In this document: positions 1 through 11,120 of the stretch, piece by piece
Layout of the letters: every line of letters begins with the position of its first letter
Position numbering within the stretch: position 1 is the stretch's first letter
DNA from: Tanypteryx hageni
Lineage: Eukaryota; Arthropoda; Insecta; Odonata; Petaluridae
DNA: 64,000 nt
Assembly: GCA_028673005.1 (NCBI GenBank)
Contig: CM054113.1
Span: 213,792,417 to 213,856,416, forward strand
Direction: 5' to 3'
Notes under the pieces: model-generated
What the model was told of the DNA's origin: nothing
The model's input: the letters and a program-made list of their open reading frames with translations, nothing else
The model's database searches: none
Position numbers and translations under genes: made by a program

Positions 1-868
1 CAGCTCAGTAGTCAGAAGTAAAATTAGGCTTTTCGCGGACGACACCGTCATCTATAGAGAAATAAGCAATCCGGAAGACCACCAGTATCTCCAAAATGAC
101 CTAGAAGCTATTTCTGCATGGTGTAAGGAATGGCAATTAGAGATCAACTAAAAGAAAAGCTGCGTCATCAACTTCTGGAGAACCAAGAGTATCTCGTTGG
201 ATAATAATTATTCGTTGGACGGAGTAGAGATTCCAGTTTCAGACTCGATTAAATATCTCGGAGTCACGATCCATCGTGATCTCTCGTGGGACACCCACAT
301 TCGCCGATTGATAGGTGCCGCTAATAAAAAGCTGGCCTTTATAGGGAGAATAGTTCGAAATAGCTCCGAAAAAGTGAAAGAATTATGTTATTTATCCTTG
401 GTTCGACCGCAGATCGAATATGCTTCAGCTGTGTGGGATCTCTACGAAAAGGAACTCACTAACGAGATAGAAAAGGTTGAGCGCAGGGCAGCTAAATTTG
501 TAAAGAGGAATGACGATGGTAAACAAAGCGTAACATCATTAATAGAAAATCTGAAATGGACATCGTTAGAGGAACGTAGGCTGCAGGCTAGAATTAAACT
601 ACTGGAAAAATTTATGTCGGAGGGACTAGTGAATGAGGTAGTAGGACTTATCAGAAGCCCGACGTATCTCGGAAGGCAGGACAGTGAGGATAAGATTCGC
701 GAGATCGACTGTAGAACGGAGCGATATAGAGGATCGTTTTTCCCTAGGACGATAAGAGAACATAATAGGAAAAGATAACGTAGGAAAACTATGGACCCTT
801 GGTGCACTGTACCTGCTGCCATCCACCAAAAAGGTGACTTGCAGGGTATTATGTAGATGTAGATGTAA
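1..868 (+). mobile_element. LINE family A, copy 1 (3' end, cut by window edge)
   Basis: This is the 3' part of a non-LTR retrotransposon. It runs from the middle of the reverse transcriptase domain through a short 3' UTR to a microsatellite tail of ATGTAG units at about 851-868. The same UTR words (a GGTGCA stretch, then TTGCAGGGTA, then the ATGTAG tail) end the element at 16.4-18.1 kb, so both belong to one family. The protein resembles the CR1/Jockey group; the clade is inferred from motifs read by eye. The 5' part lies outside the window. Confidence 0.85.
2..778 (+). pseudogene. Reverse transcriptase C-terminal part, LINE family A (broken)
   Basis: This is the end of a LINE ORF2. The reading frame enters at base 2 with the catalytic FADD motif at 32-43 (a variant of YADD in the reverse transcriptase palm). 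It continues through the thumb region and a cysteine-poor C-terminal region with LSLVRPQIEYAS and a WTSLEERRLQAR stretch, both typical of CR1/Jockey-like ORF2 ends. An in-frame TAA at 149-151 falls where the copy at 16.4-18.1 kb has a tyrosine codon, so this copy is dead. An apparent start at 197 is only the first ATG after that stop. ORF2 of such elements is usually around 900-1000 residues and only the last quarter is present. It would act in target-primed reverse transcription of its own RNA. Classification beyond LINE is moderately sure. Confidence 0.85.
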
Positions 869-1020
869 TGTCCGCTGCGATTCTAGATTTTATCACTCTT
901 GATTGTTTAAGAACTCAATTTGCCCTCGAATCACAGTGCGATATTACACTCGCTATAGATAACACCGAGCTATTTCGATTGGTCAGATAGTCGAAACCTT
1001 GAGGCTTTTTCCCGCAAACA

Positions 1021-1137
1021 CTAAACTCTCTCTCGTTGTCTGTCTGTGTCTCTCTCTCCCTTCCTGTCTCTCTCCCTCCCCCGCTCTCTCTCTCAAATAA
1101 ATACCATATCAATCAATCAATCTCTCTTTCTCTCATT
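1021..1137. repeat. Polypyrimidine (CT-rich) tract with an orphan LINE-like tail
   Basis: The stretch is nearly all C and T on the plus strand. It is interrupted at 1095-1122 by an A-rich segment ending in three AATC units, after which CT-rich sequence resumes. That segment resembles the 3' terminus of LINE family C (32.7-35.3 kb), which ends AATAAAGACCA then AATC units. It may be a LINE insertion truncated to its last 28 bases. Confidence 0.6.
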
Positions 1138-1600
1138 ATCAAAGCCTGGACACGCTAAACTGTGCGGGGATGGGAAAAATTATCCAAACACCTCTACCTG
1201 ACGATGGACGCAACCGCGAGTATAATTCCCACTGTACCACCTTCCCTTTCTTGGGTAAACATCTTGATCCCCTCGCTCGGCACAATTTTAAACGAGCTCC
1301 CGCGAACCGTGTTGAACGCGTCGCTTTGAGCAAGCAATTTTTGCCGCTCGTTTGTTTGTCGGCTCTCGAATGCCATTATGTTCCCGCGACTTTTTGTGTA
1401 TTTACATTTACCTCCCCCGGAGGGTTCCGTTGGTGGCGCGGTGGCTTGGAACGCCCACCCCGGCTGTTTGGTCTACGAATGACATTTTAACCGCAGAAAC
1501 AAATCACTCGGAGAGGAGCTGCTCTTCATTGACGCTGTTCGTGATTGAAGCCCCGCCGGTTATTTCCTCCCTTCCATCCTTTACCCACTCTTAGGAGATT
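1138..1600. other. GC-richer stretch without a recognisable gene
   Basis: This block is noticeably richer in G and C than its surroundings. It has an open frame on the plus strand at 1170-1490 that I do not recognise and that shows no domain, signal peptide or repeat. Nothing supports coding. It may be an old repeat or regulatory DNA. Confidence 0.3.
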
Positions 1601-2300
1601 ATTTTTAAACTGTGGTGAAGAACAATATGGCACGCTCCCGTTTATTTTAAACAAATCTTCTACGCATTTCAATATAGGAAATTCATATGCCAAAAGTTAT
1701 AATTAGAGTCAAAGTCGCTGAATTTCCATCAATAGCGGATATTTACAGATGAAAAGGCAATTTATAGGCTATATTATGAGCCCGTAGATCTCAACCAAAA
1801 ACGTAATCTTATGAAGACGTCATAATCCTAAGATAAGGAAAAAAACTCCTCATGTAATTTGCTCAGCAATTATTCCCTCACTTGTTTCTTACAGGAGTTA
1901 CAGTGATCACCCAGTGAAACAAAGCTCTATCACATATCAAATGAGCCGAAGATTATTGTGCTTATTTACTAACGAATATACGTGATAATTTAATACTTAA
2001 TGCAAGCCGGAACAGGCTCGTTTGAATACATCCTGAGAGGTCAATGGCGTTCAATGCGTTAATTCAAGATATCTTATCATCAAACAATATTTTAGTGGGA
2101 ACGAGTAATTTTGAAGTAAGAAACGTTAAAAGAATTAACATGTTCCGGAAAGTAAGTAATGACGTCAAGGCTCAAATGGATGAATATATATTTATTCGGT
2201 TCTTCATTAACCTAGAGGTATATTAATTATTTAGAGCAGCTGCGTGCGTGGGTGCGTCACATCGGTGGGGGGGGGGCAGTTTCCGGATATCTGAGAACCT
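1601..2300. other. AT-rich DNA, nothing recognised
   Basis: No supported gene or element boundary is seen. A run of ten Gs at about 2268-2277 is the only low-complexity feature. Confidence 0.4.
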
Positions 2301-2560
2301 GAAACTGATCAGATATATAGGTATATAGATGAAAGCACCAGGAAAAATCTGAACGCCTTGAAATGTGGAATAGCTATGAAGTGATTATTGTTTTATAGAA
2401 AACACAATAAGAAATACATTGCGTCGCCATTTGTGGCCATGACATTGCTTTGTTCAAACCTTTAGAACTAAGATATGAGCTTGAGACTTGGACTGTTGTA
2501 CCCCCGAAAGGAAGAACTATATGTTTCTTAAAGGTAAAATCCGAATTCATGCCGCATTAA
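2300..2560. repeat. Diverged dispersed repeat R5, copy a
   Basis: It shares a series of words with 49785-50010, in the same order and orientation: CTGAAACT, AGGAAAAATCTGAA, AAATGTGGAATAG and AGAACTATAT. The match is patchy, so the limits are approximate. Confidence 0.4.
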
Positions 2561-2739
2561 CCTAAAATTTGCTTGAAACAAGAAAACCTAACCTACAATA
2601 ACCGCAACTTATTCTGTACGCTACAAATAACACCAGGTAAACCCTACGAATTATTTTGCACCCTACGAATATCACCAGGTAAATATACAATCTTCGGGAA
2701 AAACCTCCTGAAAAAGAAACGCAAGCCTTGTTTTCGAAC

Positions 2740-3140
2740 ACTTATTAATACAATATCGATGAGTAATGCAATATTTATTTGTTGCCGTTATTATTAATCA
2801 TAACCAAAGTATAGTTAAAACTTAAAAATAGCGTCGAAATATTGTAAATAGAATTTGGCCAGAAAATCCCAGCCAATAACACACAATTACACGAAACCGG
2901 AGACAATGCAAATCACCTTGACGACGACATATTTTCTCATAAAAAAGTACGTCAAATTATGGCGTAAAAAATTATTTCTGGACCGATTTTACGCTTATAC
3001 GAAAATTGACGGCAGGAAAATGAAATTTCTTTCTTTTATCCGTACTTTGTTCCAAGTCTCAAAATCCTACAATGATTCTAAGTAATTTTAAAATCATATG
3101 GTTAATACGCTGTGTTAATCAAATGGAGAAAATAAATTCT
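2740..3140. repeat. Dispersed repeat R1, uninterrupted copy
   Basis: This AT-rich repeat aligns with two flanks of the nested insertion far to the right: 56480-56650 and 63630-63860. Shared words include GCGTCGAAAT, CAATTACACGAAACCGG, ATTTCTGGA, GAAAATGAAATTTC and TGGAGAAAATAAA. No coding potential was seen. It acts as a natural empty site showing the sequence before the hAT nest landed. Confidence 0.75.
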
Positions 3141-3246
3141 GTTGGTCTTATGATAGACGATGATATGCTTAAATTGTGCAAGAGGTAGATTCCAGTATAT
3201 TGCGAAAAAATCGTGTAAATCGTACTTTCCATTCTGGAGTTTTTCG

Positions 3247-3558
3247 CTTTAAACCAGTGGTGAGCAACGTACGGCCCACCTGCATGCGGCCCTCGAGAAT
3301 GTTTTATGCGGCCCGCGAAACTACGATTAAAAGACATTTAACACAATTCATATCATATACATTCAAATTACAACAATAAAACATTTGATATTGAAATGTT
3401 AACACTAAAAACCTAATTTAGACTTAATTATCACTGATATGATAGATCAAAACCTCTAATTAACATCAAGTTTTAAAGTCTAATCTGGCCCGCCGAAGGA
3501 TTGATAACTTGCAATGCGGCCCGCCATTTAGAAAAGGTTGCTCACCATTGCTTTAAAC
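3247..3558. mobile_element. hAT-type MITE with exact 8-bp target duplication
   Basis: The element body is 3255-3550 (296 bp). It begins CAGTGGTGAGCAAC and ends with the near-complement GTTGCTCACCATTG. It is flanked on both sides by the identical octamer CTTTAAAC (3247-3254 and 3551-3558). Eight-base duplications and CAGNG-type ends are hallmarks of hAT transposons. The subterminal parts carry GGCCCGC words, as in many arthropod hAT MITEs. It has no transposase and must be mobilised in trans. Confidence 0.92.
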
Positions 3559-5330
3559 CATGAATCACCAACAGTGGCGCAACAGTATAGCGTAATATTC
3601 AAAGTCACAGCTGGCTATTATATAGATAGCGGATCTGATTTTATTATAAGAAAATTAAGCATTACATAATTGCAAATCTTATTTTAATGATTAACATCTA
3701 TATCTTAATCTATTCCTAATTTAAGTGCCTCATTTATGTAGGGTTAGAGATCGATGAAAATATTTAAGTAGCCGATGTTGTCAAAGTAGAGATTTAAAAA
3801 GCGCAGTTACACAAACTTTCCATTTTAAATCACATTTCATACCTTTGGCAAATGAATGCTAAATATGTCCAAGTATAAATATTTGATTCAAGAGTGTGAT
3901 GAGGACTATTATAAGCTAAGATCAGTGAAGTGGCCTCTGATTCTATTGAGACTTTATCAGAAACCTAAGAGTGTTTATACGTTTCCTAGGCGGAGGTATG
4001 GAAGCCAACAGCTTTAATAAATGGAATTTCTAAGTTTGGTGTCAGTCTGCTTCCATGACGATATGGCCTGGTTTTTCTTCACTCAAAATAAGGCAGAACG
4101 AATTGCATACGCCCTCTGGTATATAAATCGCAAGAAAGTGGGTGGCTTTTGATTTACACCGAAATATTTTTTAAATTATAATTCACATATATGCCATAAA
4201 ATATTTCGTAATGAATAAATCAAGTTAAAGTAAAAAATCAAAGTTGTTGAAAATACTCCGTGCGTTCTGACGTCAACAATTCCACGTTTGTACAAAACTC
4301 ATTCCGAGATGTCTTTCCTCCTATACAAAACTTCTTACAACTGTATAGAGGAAATTCATTCATTCATTGTATTTTACGGTTACGATTTTATGATAAAATG
4401 CTGCCGCTTCATGTTCAACGAGTGTGAAATTTCCCTGAGACTCGAACAAAATTTTACACATTTAAAGATTCAAGGTTACTCAGTATGTATCGAGCGGTTA
4501 AAAATGGTTTGAGAAAAAAAATTCTTCTAAAGTGTGACGAAAATATACTTATAAAAGTTGCTGAAAACGCGTAACTTGAGGAACGATTACTTCACTAGCT
4601 TTAGAAAAATTATCAATCTGATGCTTAATTAAATGTACGAGTAAATCTTGCCATTTTTATGATTAGCAAACTTGAAAAACAGCTGTAATTGTTTATCCAA
4701 TCATCGGTAGTACATTAATTCTTATCGATAAAGGAAAATGAAAAAATATCCAATAGCATCTCATTTTTTTAAAAACGTTCAACAGATAGTTCTATCTTAT
4801 CTTAAGCACACTTCCCGAAAGATAGTGACATAAGTCTTGGCCAAGAGCCAAGGGTTCACGCGTAATTTCCTTCTATAAAAACAGGATTTACCATGCTTGA
4901 ATACTGCCTACATTTTTATTATCCTCTTAGTTCTTTTTACGTTCGAACTGCAAAATCTACGGCGTCTGTATGCTGAAAACTGACTTATGTGACTTGGGAG
5001 CTTATCTCTTGACACTGTGAGACTCAAATCGTATGACCGAATAGAACGATACAGTTAAACCACGACAAAGGCATCGATTATCGACAGGTTAAAATTTGTT
5101 TCTTACTCAACCGCTACACTTTCATTGAAAAATACTTATCGTATTTATTCTATCAAAAGATTGCTACATCAGTTGCTTCTTTTGACTTTCCTCTCTCATG
5201 AATGCATGCTTTCGGTCCGTTTCCGCATCCCTGTTGCTCCTCATTCCACTCAACCGATTTGATAAGCCTCCGACTTATTCATTCTTACATCCTCCTTCCT
5301 TCAACTATTTCCTTGTCTAAGCCAATGTCA
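3559..5330. other. AT-rich DNA, nothing recognised
   Basis: Short open frames (for example 4288-4512) show no domain or codon pattern I can support. The last 150 bases or so before the LINE tail at 5336 may be further 3' sequence of that LINE or unrelated flank. Confidence 0.4.
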
Positions 5331-5335
5331 CTTCC

Positions 5336-6470
5336 AACAACAACAACAACAACAACACACCTTGACGCTTTCCCTTGCGGGGTAAGCCATGCCATATGTC
5401 TGCCAATTACCAACCCATCACCACATGCTTCCTCCACACACTTCTATCCTTGCACACTTCTTTTGCTTCACTTACACTCATACACTGAGTCACACATTTC
5501 CTTTTATTCCTCATACTTTTCACGTCCCTTTTTCTCAGAGTCTCACTAACCATATCCAACCAAGTCTTGCGCGGTTTGCCTCTCCCTCTCTCGCCATTCT
5601 TTCTCCCTTCATATAAGTATTTGTTTGGTGATTCTACTGTCCTCCATTCTCTCTACATGCCCAAAACACCTCAGCAGATCTCTCTCATACAAATCTGTCA
5701 CACTAGCTTTCATACCACATTCATTCATCACCCAATTATTCCTTACTTTGTCCCTCCTAGATTTTCCACAAACTCTTCTCATGTATCCCATCCCAACCGC
5801 ATTCAAACTACTTTTATGCTTCTCCTGTCACACCCATGTTTCACTGCCATACAGCAAGGTAGGCATTAAAACACTCTTGTATACAGACATTTTCGCTTCT
5901 TTTGACAACTATTAATTCTTTGCAATCGACCACACACTCCCTGCCACCTTTCTATCAGCATTCACTCTCCTTGATTTCCCCATCTACTCTACCATTTTTA
6001 CTGAACATTCTACCAAGGTATAAAAATTCATCCACTACCTCAATCGTTCCACCATTTATGCTAAATTGACAGTCGTTCACCTCATTCTCCCGATCGAACA
6101 CAACTACCTTGGTTTTGGCCACATTTATCCTTAAGTCCATTTTCACTGTCGTATCATGCAGGCTATCTAACATTCTCTGCAATTCTCCTGGGTTCTCAGC
6201 CATTAACACAGCATCATCAGCATACAAAAGTACACGAACATTCTCTCCACCAACGTTAACACCCACCATATCCATACATGCCTGTCTCACACATTTATCC
6301 ATGAACACATTAAATAACCAAGGGGACATGACACATCCTTGTCGTACACCTTGCTCAACTCTAAACCAATCACTCATCATGCAATTCACCCTTACACATG
6401 CCCTACTTTCAGTATACACTACCTTTATAGCATTCAGCAACCAACCATTCACTCCATACTCGCTCAGAAC
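5336..6470 (-). mobile_element. LINE family B, 5'-truncated, minus strand
   Basis: Read on the minus strand, this is the last third of a non-LTR retrotransposon. It opens inside the reverse transcriptase at about 6470, runs to the C-terminal region, and ends in a (TTG)7-like tail, seen as AAC repeats at about 5336-5356 on the plus strand. Upstream sequence of the reverse transcriptase is absent, as expected from 5' truncation during target-primed insertion. I could not find a clear target-site duplication. Confidence 0.8.
5410..6452 (-). pseudogene. Reverse transcriptase fragment, LINE family B (frameshifted)
   Basis: Three frames on the minus strand make up one broken ORF2 end. The first, 6452-5955, holds RVNCMMSDWFRVEQGVRQGC, the SPWLFNVF block and the intact catalytic YADD at 6213-6224, then a KMDLRINVAKTKV stretch. 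After a frame break, 5806-5609 holds GMGYMRRVCGKSRRDKV and a LLRCFGHVERM motif, found near the C-terminus of many arthropod LINE proteins. A further shift continues with GRPRKTWLDMVSETLR to a stop near 5412. The palm motif is intact, but at least two frameshifts and stops at about 5955 make it inactive. I did not assign a clade. It is distinct in sequence and tail from families A, C and D. Confidence 0.85.
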
Positions 6471-6539
6471 ATATAAGGTATTCTACATTAATTTGTACAG
6501 CTTCAAATTGGTTGTTGTATTCCAGTTTTGTTAAATAAA

Positions 6540-7229
6540 AAGATTAATGAAACAAGAATGAGCATATGACATTGAAGGAAAAATGCAAGGAAGTTTTTCT
6601 CTTAAAGTCATAAATCTTACAATTATGCCCAATGTGAAACTGATGGAATCACCGATCCTTTTTCAAAAGGATCCATGCATCTACCACATTTGTTGAAATT
6701 GAGCATGAAGAAAAATACTGAAAATTACGGATAAAGTAAAACGTGAGGAAGTATCAAGAATAAAATAATAATTAATGAGACATTTGCTGAGTAGAGAATG
6801 GGCAACAAAACATGAGACTGGATGTGAATGAGGAGAAACGATTCTAACAACGTGAAGAGGGAAGCGAGTTCTAAAGAAAACAAGATTGCAGAGGAAATCC
6901 ATGGAGAATTCCTTGGTTCGAACCCTGCTGGTGGCTTGCCAGGTCCCCAAATATCAACCGGGGCTCCGCGCGTTATTTCTCAGGGGTCCGCGAGTTGAGT
7001 AGAACATGATGTTTATTTATATCTATAACTTGTTTGATCCTGCGCACAGCTCTGATTAATATTTCAATATGAAACAAGAGTGGAAAGATTGACACATCAT
7101 GCGTGCATATATGCGAGGCAGAGGCGTTCATTACGATTTATGCAATCATGTTAAAAAGATAAATATTAATGGCTTAGTATAATGTCTACGAACCGTAATG
7201 CTAGTAGTGATGCCAAGGAAATGTCGAAT
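6540..7229. other. AT-rich DNA, nothing firmly recognised
   Basis: There is no supported gene. A GC-rich patch at about 6955-7000 has words seen in hAT ends (ACCGGGGCTCCGCG, CAGGGGTCCGCG), but I found no partner terminus. Confidence 0.35.
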
Positions 7230-7870
7230 TTTTGATTCACCGACTAATTTTCAAACAATTGTAATTAATACAACAATCGACAATTATTTAAAACTTACCT
7301 CACTGGAATAGTAGTAATCTAATCTTTATGTTCACGTTCATTCCTTCGTCATAAATTACCCGTTTCTTTTCACTTACAAACGCTATGCATACGAAAAGAA
7401 AATAGAGGTATTTACGTTCATTTCTTCGTCGTAAATTATCCATTTTCAAATATTGCGTACGCACGAAAGAAAATTAAATTAATTAGGTATTCACACCGGA
7501 TATTGTTTACATCAGTTGTCGCGAAAATAGCCCTCGTTGACAACGATTTAAAAACGAAAATTCTTTCGTTTGATTTTCTTCAAATCGGCTACTCCTTCGA
7601 TAAAAATGTACTGAACAAAACATATGCTATTTAACAAATTCTACAAAGTCGTTTAAACACCATTTTGTTATAAGTGATATTGTACGAGATATAAAGAAAA
7701 GTTCATTTTTTATAACCAGTGAAGTGGCACTCCCGATTAGGTCACGTAAACTATTTATATAATTTTCTTAGTTTCTTTGTCTCTATGTCCTAAATAAAAA
7801 ATTTCATCAACATCCACCCAGTATTTACTGAGATGAAACATGCGGTCGGACGGACACAACCTGACCATCA
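7230..7870. repeat. Dispersed repeat R2, copy a
   Basis: It aligns in order with 48785-49355. Shared words include CAATTATTTAAAAC, TACTCC, ATAAAAATGTA, ACGAGATATAA, AAAGTTCATTTTTT, CCAGT-AAGTGG and CATGCGG-CGGACGGAC. There is no open frame. The copy ends at the palindromic element that starts at 7881. Confidence 0.7.
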
Positions 7871-7880
7871 GATGTTCTTT

Positions 7881-8456
7881 TTACTTTCCCCATATAGGTA
7901 GTATAGGGGAAAGTATTGTATTCATGAAAAGAAACCGACTTCGAGATTTCAACGGAAATACACGTTTTGAGGTCCCCTGAACACGTTCTGACCATTTTCT
8001 CGATCATGTCTGTGTTTGTGTGATAGCTTTTTGTGGGCGCTCTAACTCAAAAACTATTAATCAGATCAACGCGAAAGGTTGTAGAAAATTAAATTTCCTA
8101 CAACTTTTATTCCAATACATTTTTACATTTATCAAATATTAAGGCAAATATTTCAAAATAACGGATAAGTGACAAGCGTAAAGACCCACTTCCGTTTGAC
8201 CGATTTTTACCAAAAACTAATCAGTTCTTCTGACTTTTATAAAAAAGTTAAATATAAAATTTCGCGTTGACCTGATTAATAGATTTTGAGTTAAAGCACC
8301 CACAAAATAGCTACCACATACGCACACACAGACATCATCGAGGAAATTGTCAAAACGTGTTCAGAGGACCTCAAAACGTGTATTTCCGTTGAAATCTCGA
8401 AGTCTATTTTTTCATGAAAACAATACTTTCCCCTATACTACGTATGGAGAAAGTAA
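7881..8456. mobile_element. Palindromic (foldback) MITE with ~210-bp inverted arms
   Basis: The left arm, about 7881-8090, is matched by the reverse complement of the right arm, about 8247-8456. The arms agree at most positions over their whole length: ends TTACTTTC, then TAGTATAGGGGAAAGTATTG, then ATTTCAACGGAAATACACG further in. The 150-bp centre is AT-rich and has no coding capacity. Possible target duplications are ambiguous because of the TA-rich flanks. Superfamily unknown. Confidence 0.85.
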
Positions 8457-10150
8457 TAAGAATAACTGCATAATTATATTGATGCTACATCCATTATTCA
8501 CCGACGACCTTACAGTCCAATACGAAAAACATCGTCAAGTAAAAAAGAGAAATCATCACCCGAAGCTCTATTTACAGCAAATAAACCACATCAAATTGGC
8601 TTCCGCCAAAGAAATCCCAATAACAGAGCCACGATATTATTGCTGGTGTGGATCGTCGACGTCAAATTTCCCTCTTCGGCGTGAAAAGATGGTATTTGTG
8701 GCAGCATTCATACCTAATCGTCGTTCCATTGTTGTGTAACCAACAGAAAATTACACCATTTTAATAGTCGTGTTATCAATTGATTTAATTCTCTTTCATA
8801 TAAATGGCTCCAGAACTCCCATACATTCATCTTCCTTAACTCCATTATCCGTCCCTCTGCACATTCCCAATCCTCTCCTTTCTTTCCGCCCCCACTACCT
8901 TCGGATATCATCAAAACAAACATATTCACGAGAGCCATAAAGATTATCAAAAGAAATTATTGGTTCGGACATGTATTTTCCTATCGATGATGTGAAATAT
9001 TTAACTGGCATAAATAGCTCCCTCTACATCAGCTAGAATTCTAATAAGCACAGAACCTTTAAAAGGTGTTTTAATTCCCGACCATTACTGTTTGCTTGAT
9101 TTTGCAATAATACCGGTCTGTAAAGACGATGGCTTCTTCTATTGCACAAATAAATGACATTTCAGCTTCTTTAATTTTTATATACACTAATATTTCCATC
9201 ATTAAGTGTATTAAACGTCTTGATTTTGTGCATTCATTTTTAACTTTGAAAAAAACATAATGAAGTTGTTATAAAAATGTATAATACAGGACATTGGATG
9301 TACATAACTAGATGAATCTTGAAGCGCGCATTTCAGTTTTTGTGATATAGACATTGTTGCATTAGGCAAACGGTTTATTTAAAAGCTATTTCAGAGTTGC
9401 AACATTCATTTGGGTATTGTAGAATAAATTAATTTATTGTTTAACGGACATGTTAAGAGTGTCTAATCGATAATGAATACGTTAAATAAAGTTTTACCCG
9501 TCCTTAGACCTATGCTAAAGTATTGCCTAATCTCAAATTTTACCTGTCTTCTGTGATGTGATCTGTCATTTTATATAGATAGTGTAAGCTAATAGTATTT
9601 TAGGATGGCAAATACAGTGAATTTGAAAGCATTTTCTTCACCGCTTATCTTTTTATTTTGTTCGTATATTTTATATTTTAAAGTGAGGTGATTCCTAGCA
9701 TGTTTTATCACTTAATCTTTAAAAAAAATCAGCAAATTTAACCCGTTATTAATGTGGGCGAGAAGGAGCAATATGCCTATTAGGATAAATCTTATATTCC
9801 GCTATCAGAGATTAAATTATTTCAACCGAGCCTCAAGAACCAGAAAATTGGATGCATCCTTTGCTTTTGGCACTCGTGTAATAACATTATCGCCCTAAAC
9901 CAGGAACACGCAATAAATCAAGCAAAATCTATAGGCGTATCTTCACTCTTCACTGTCAATAATCTTCTTAATGGACTCCATTATTTGACAGAAGGGGGTG
10001 AGTGAAAGTATGCAATATAAAAAATGATTTCCCCATTGACTCAACTTGTAATCAGCTTAATTGAATATGGCTAAGTCACTTGAGGAGAGAGGAAGGAGTT
10101 TAGATGGCTCTTATTGTTAGACAATGTGGTCGTCCAATGATCCCTCTCGC
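8457..10150. other. AT-rich DNA, nothing recognised
   Basis: No transposon termini, RNA gene or supported reading frame is seen. Confidence 0.4.
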
Positions 10151-11120
10151 AATGCCGGGAGGAGATGGAGATTGACTGTTGAAGACTCAAGCGCCCTCAC
10201 TCCGACCGGAACTTCGCCGCTATATAATCAACGCCCTCCCAGCATCATCCATTTCCATAGAGTGCCCTAAGGGAGTGCGTCTCTCTCGCTCACTCCCTTG
10301 CTTCCTCTATGTCATTTCTCCTCCTATTCACCGTATCTCACCACTCTCCTAGTTCTCTCTGATTTTCATACGGGTACCGCTACATGTACATCCTGTTTGG
10401 TACACTTTTGACGCAGCCCTTCTCGTGTGGATGTTTTCTCGCTGCGGATTTTTTCCTAAGGTAAACTAATTGTCATTTGTTTTTAAAATAATGCCCCTTT
10501 CTCTTAATATTCAACTGTTATATGTTTTGTTTCCTTACGCTGCAATTTGATGGTGACAAAAGATAAGAACAGGTGACTTTCTAGTCTCAATATTGTCTTA
10601 CCTCTCCCTCACTCATTCATCTCCCTCTCTACGTCTTCTCTCGCCGCAAAAACCTCGCGTTCCTCGTATCAATGTGACGTATTCGTCGGACACGCCATCA
10701 ATATTTCAGGAACAGGATGGAAGGGAAGCGAGGGGAATAGGGGAGTCTGCGGTCGTCGGATGGGGTAATGTAGAAGGAAGGAAAGGAGATGGAAATTTGT
10801 GCAAGGGATCGTGCGTGTTTCGGAGGTTTGTAAAAGCGAAGGCAAGGAAGAGCGTGATGAGAAAGGCGAAGTGAACTCTAGACCAACTTGCGCGCATCCT
10901 CAACTATTCCCTTCTCTCCCTAATGCTTCCAGTTGAAGGTTCTATCCTCCGTGCGCAACATCCTCTCCTTTCGGTCGTAGTAGTTTCCGGGACAACACTA
11001 CCCCCCCTCTCTCTCTCTCGCTCTCCTCGTCATCAATCCTCCGCCCTCGCTCGCACTCAAGATATCCTCCGACCCAAAGAGTTCTTGCGCGCGCTTACGT
11101 CGTGCGGATGATATATTTGT
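10151..11120. other. GC- and CT-richer block, promoter-like
   Basis: Base composition and CpG density rise sharply here compared with both flanks, and several CT-rich runs occur (about 10275-10345, 10600-10640 and 11005-11040). The block holds a TATA box at 10221 and a possible splice donor at 10461. The open frames at 10593-10874 and 10923-11111 have no recognised domain. It could be the promoter and 5' UTR of a host gene whose coding exons lie outside the window, or an old GC-rich repeat. Confidence 0.35.
10221..10228 (+). promoter_or_regulatory. Candidate TATA box
   Basis: TATATAAT sits in a GC-richer block and is followed by about 230 bases of CT-rich sequence ending in a consensus-like donor (CTAAG then GTAAAC, junction at 10460/10461). 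That order fits a promoter plus non-coding first exon. No transcript evidence is available. Confidence 0.25.

Noticed and set aside
1170..1490. 106-codon plus-strand open frame in a GC-richer block
   Set aside because: No recognisable domain and overlapping opposite-strand frames of similar length; probably chance.
6910..6930. GGTTCGAACC, a B-box-like word, as a possible tRNA or SINE
   Set aside because: No A box at suitable distance and no paired ends.
6955..7000. GC-rich words resembling a hAT terminus
   Set aside because: No inverted partner or 8-bp duplication found nearby.
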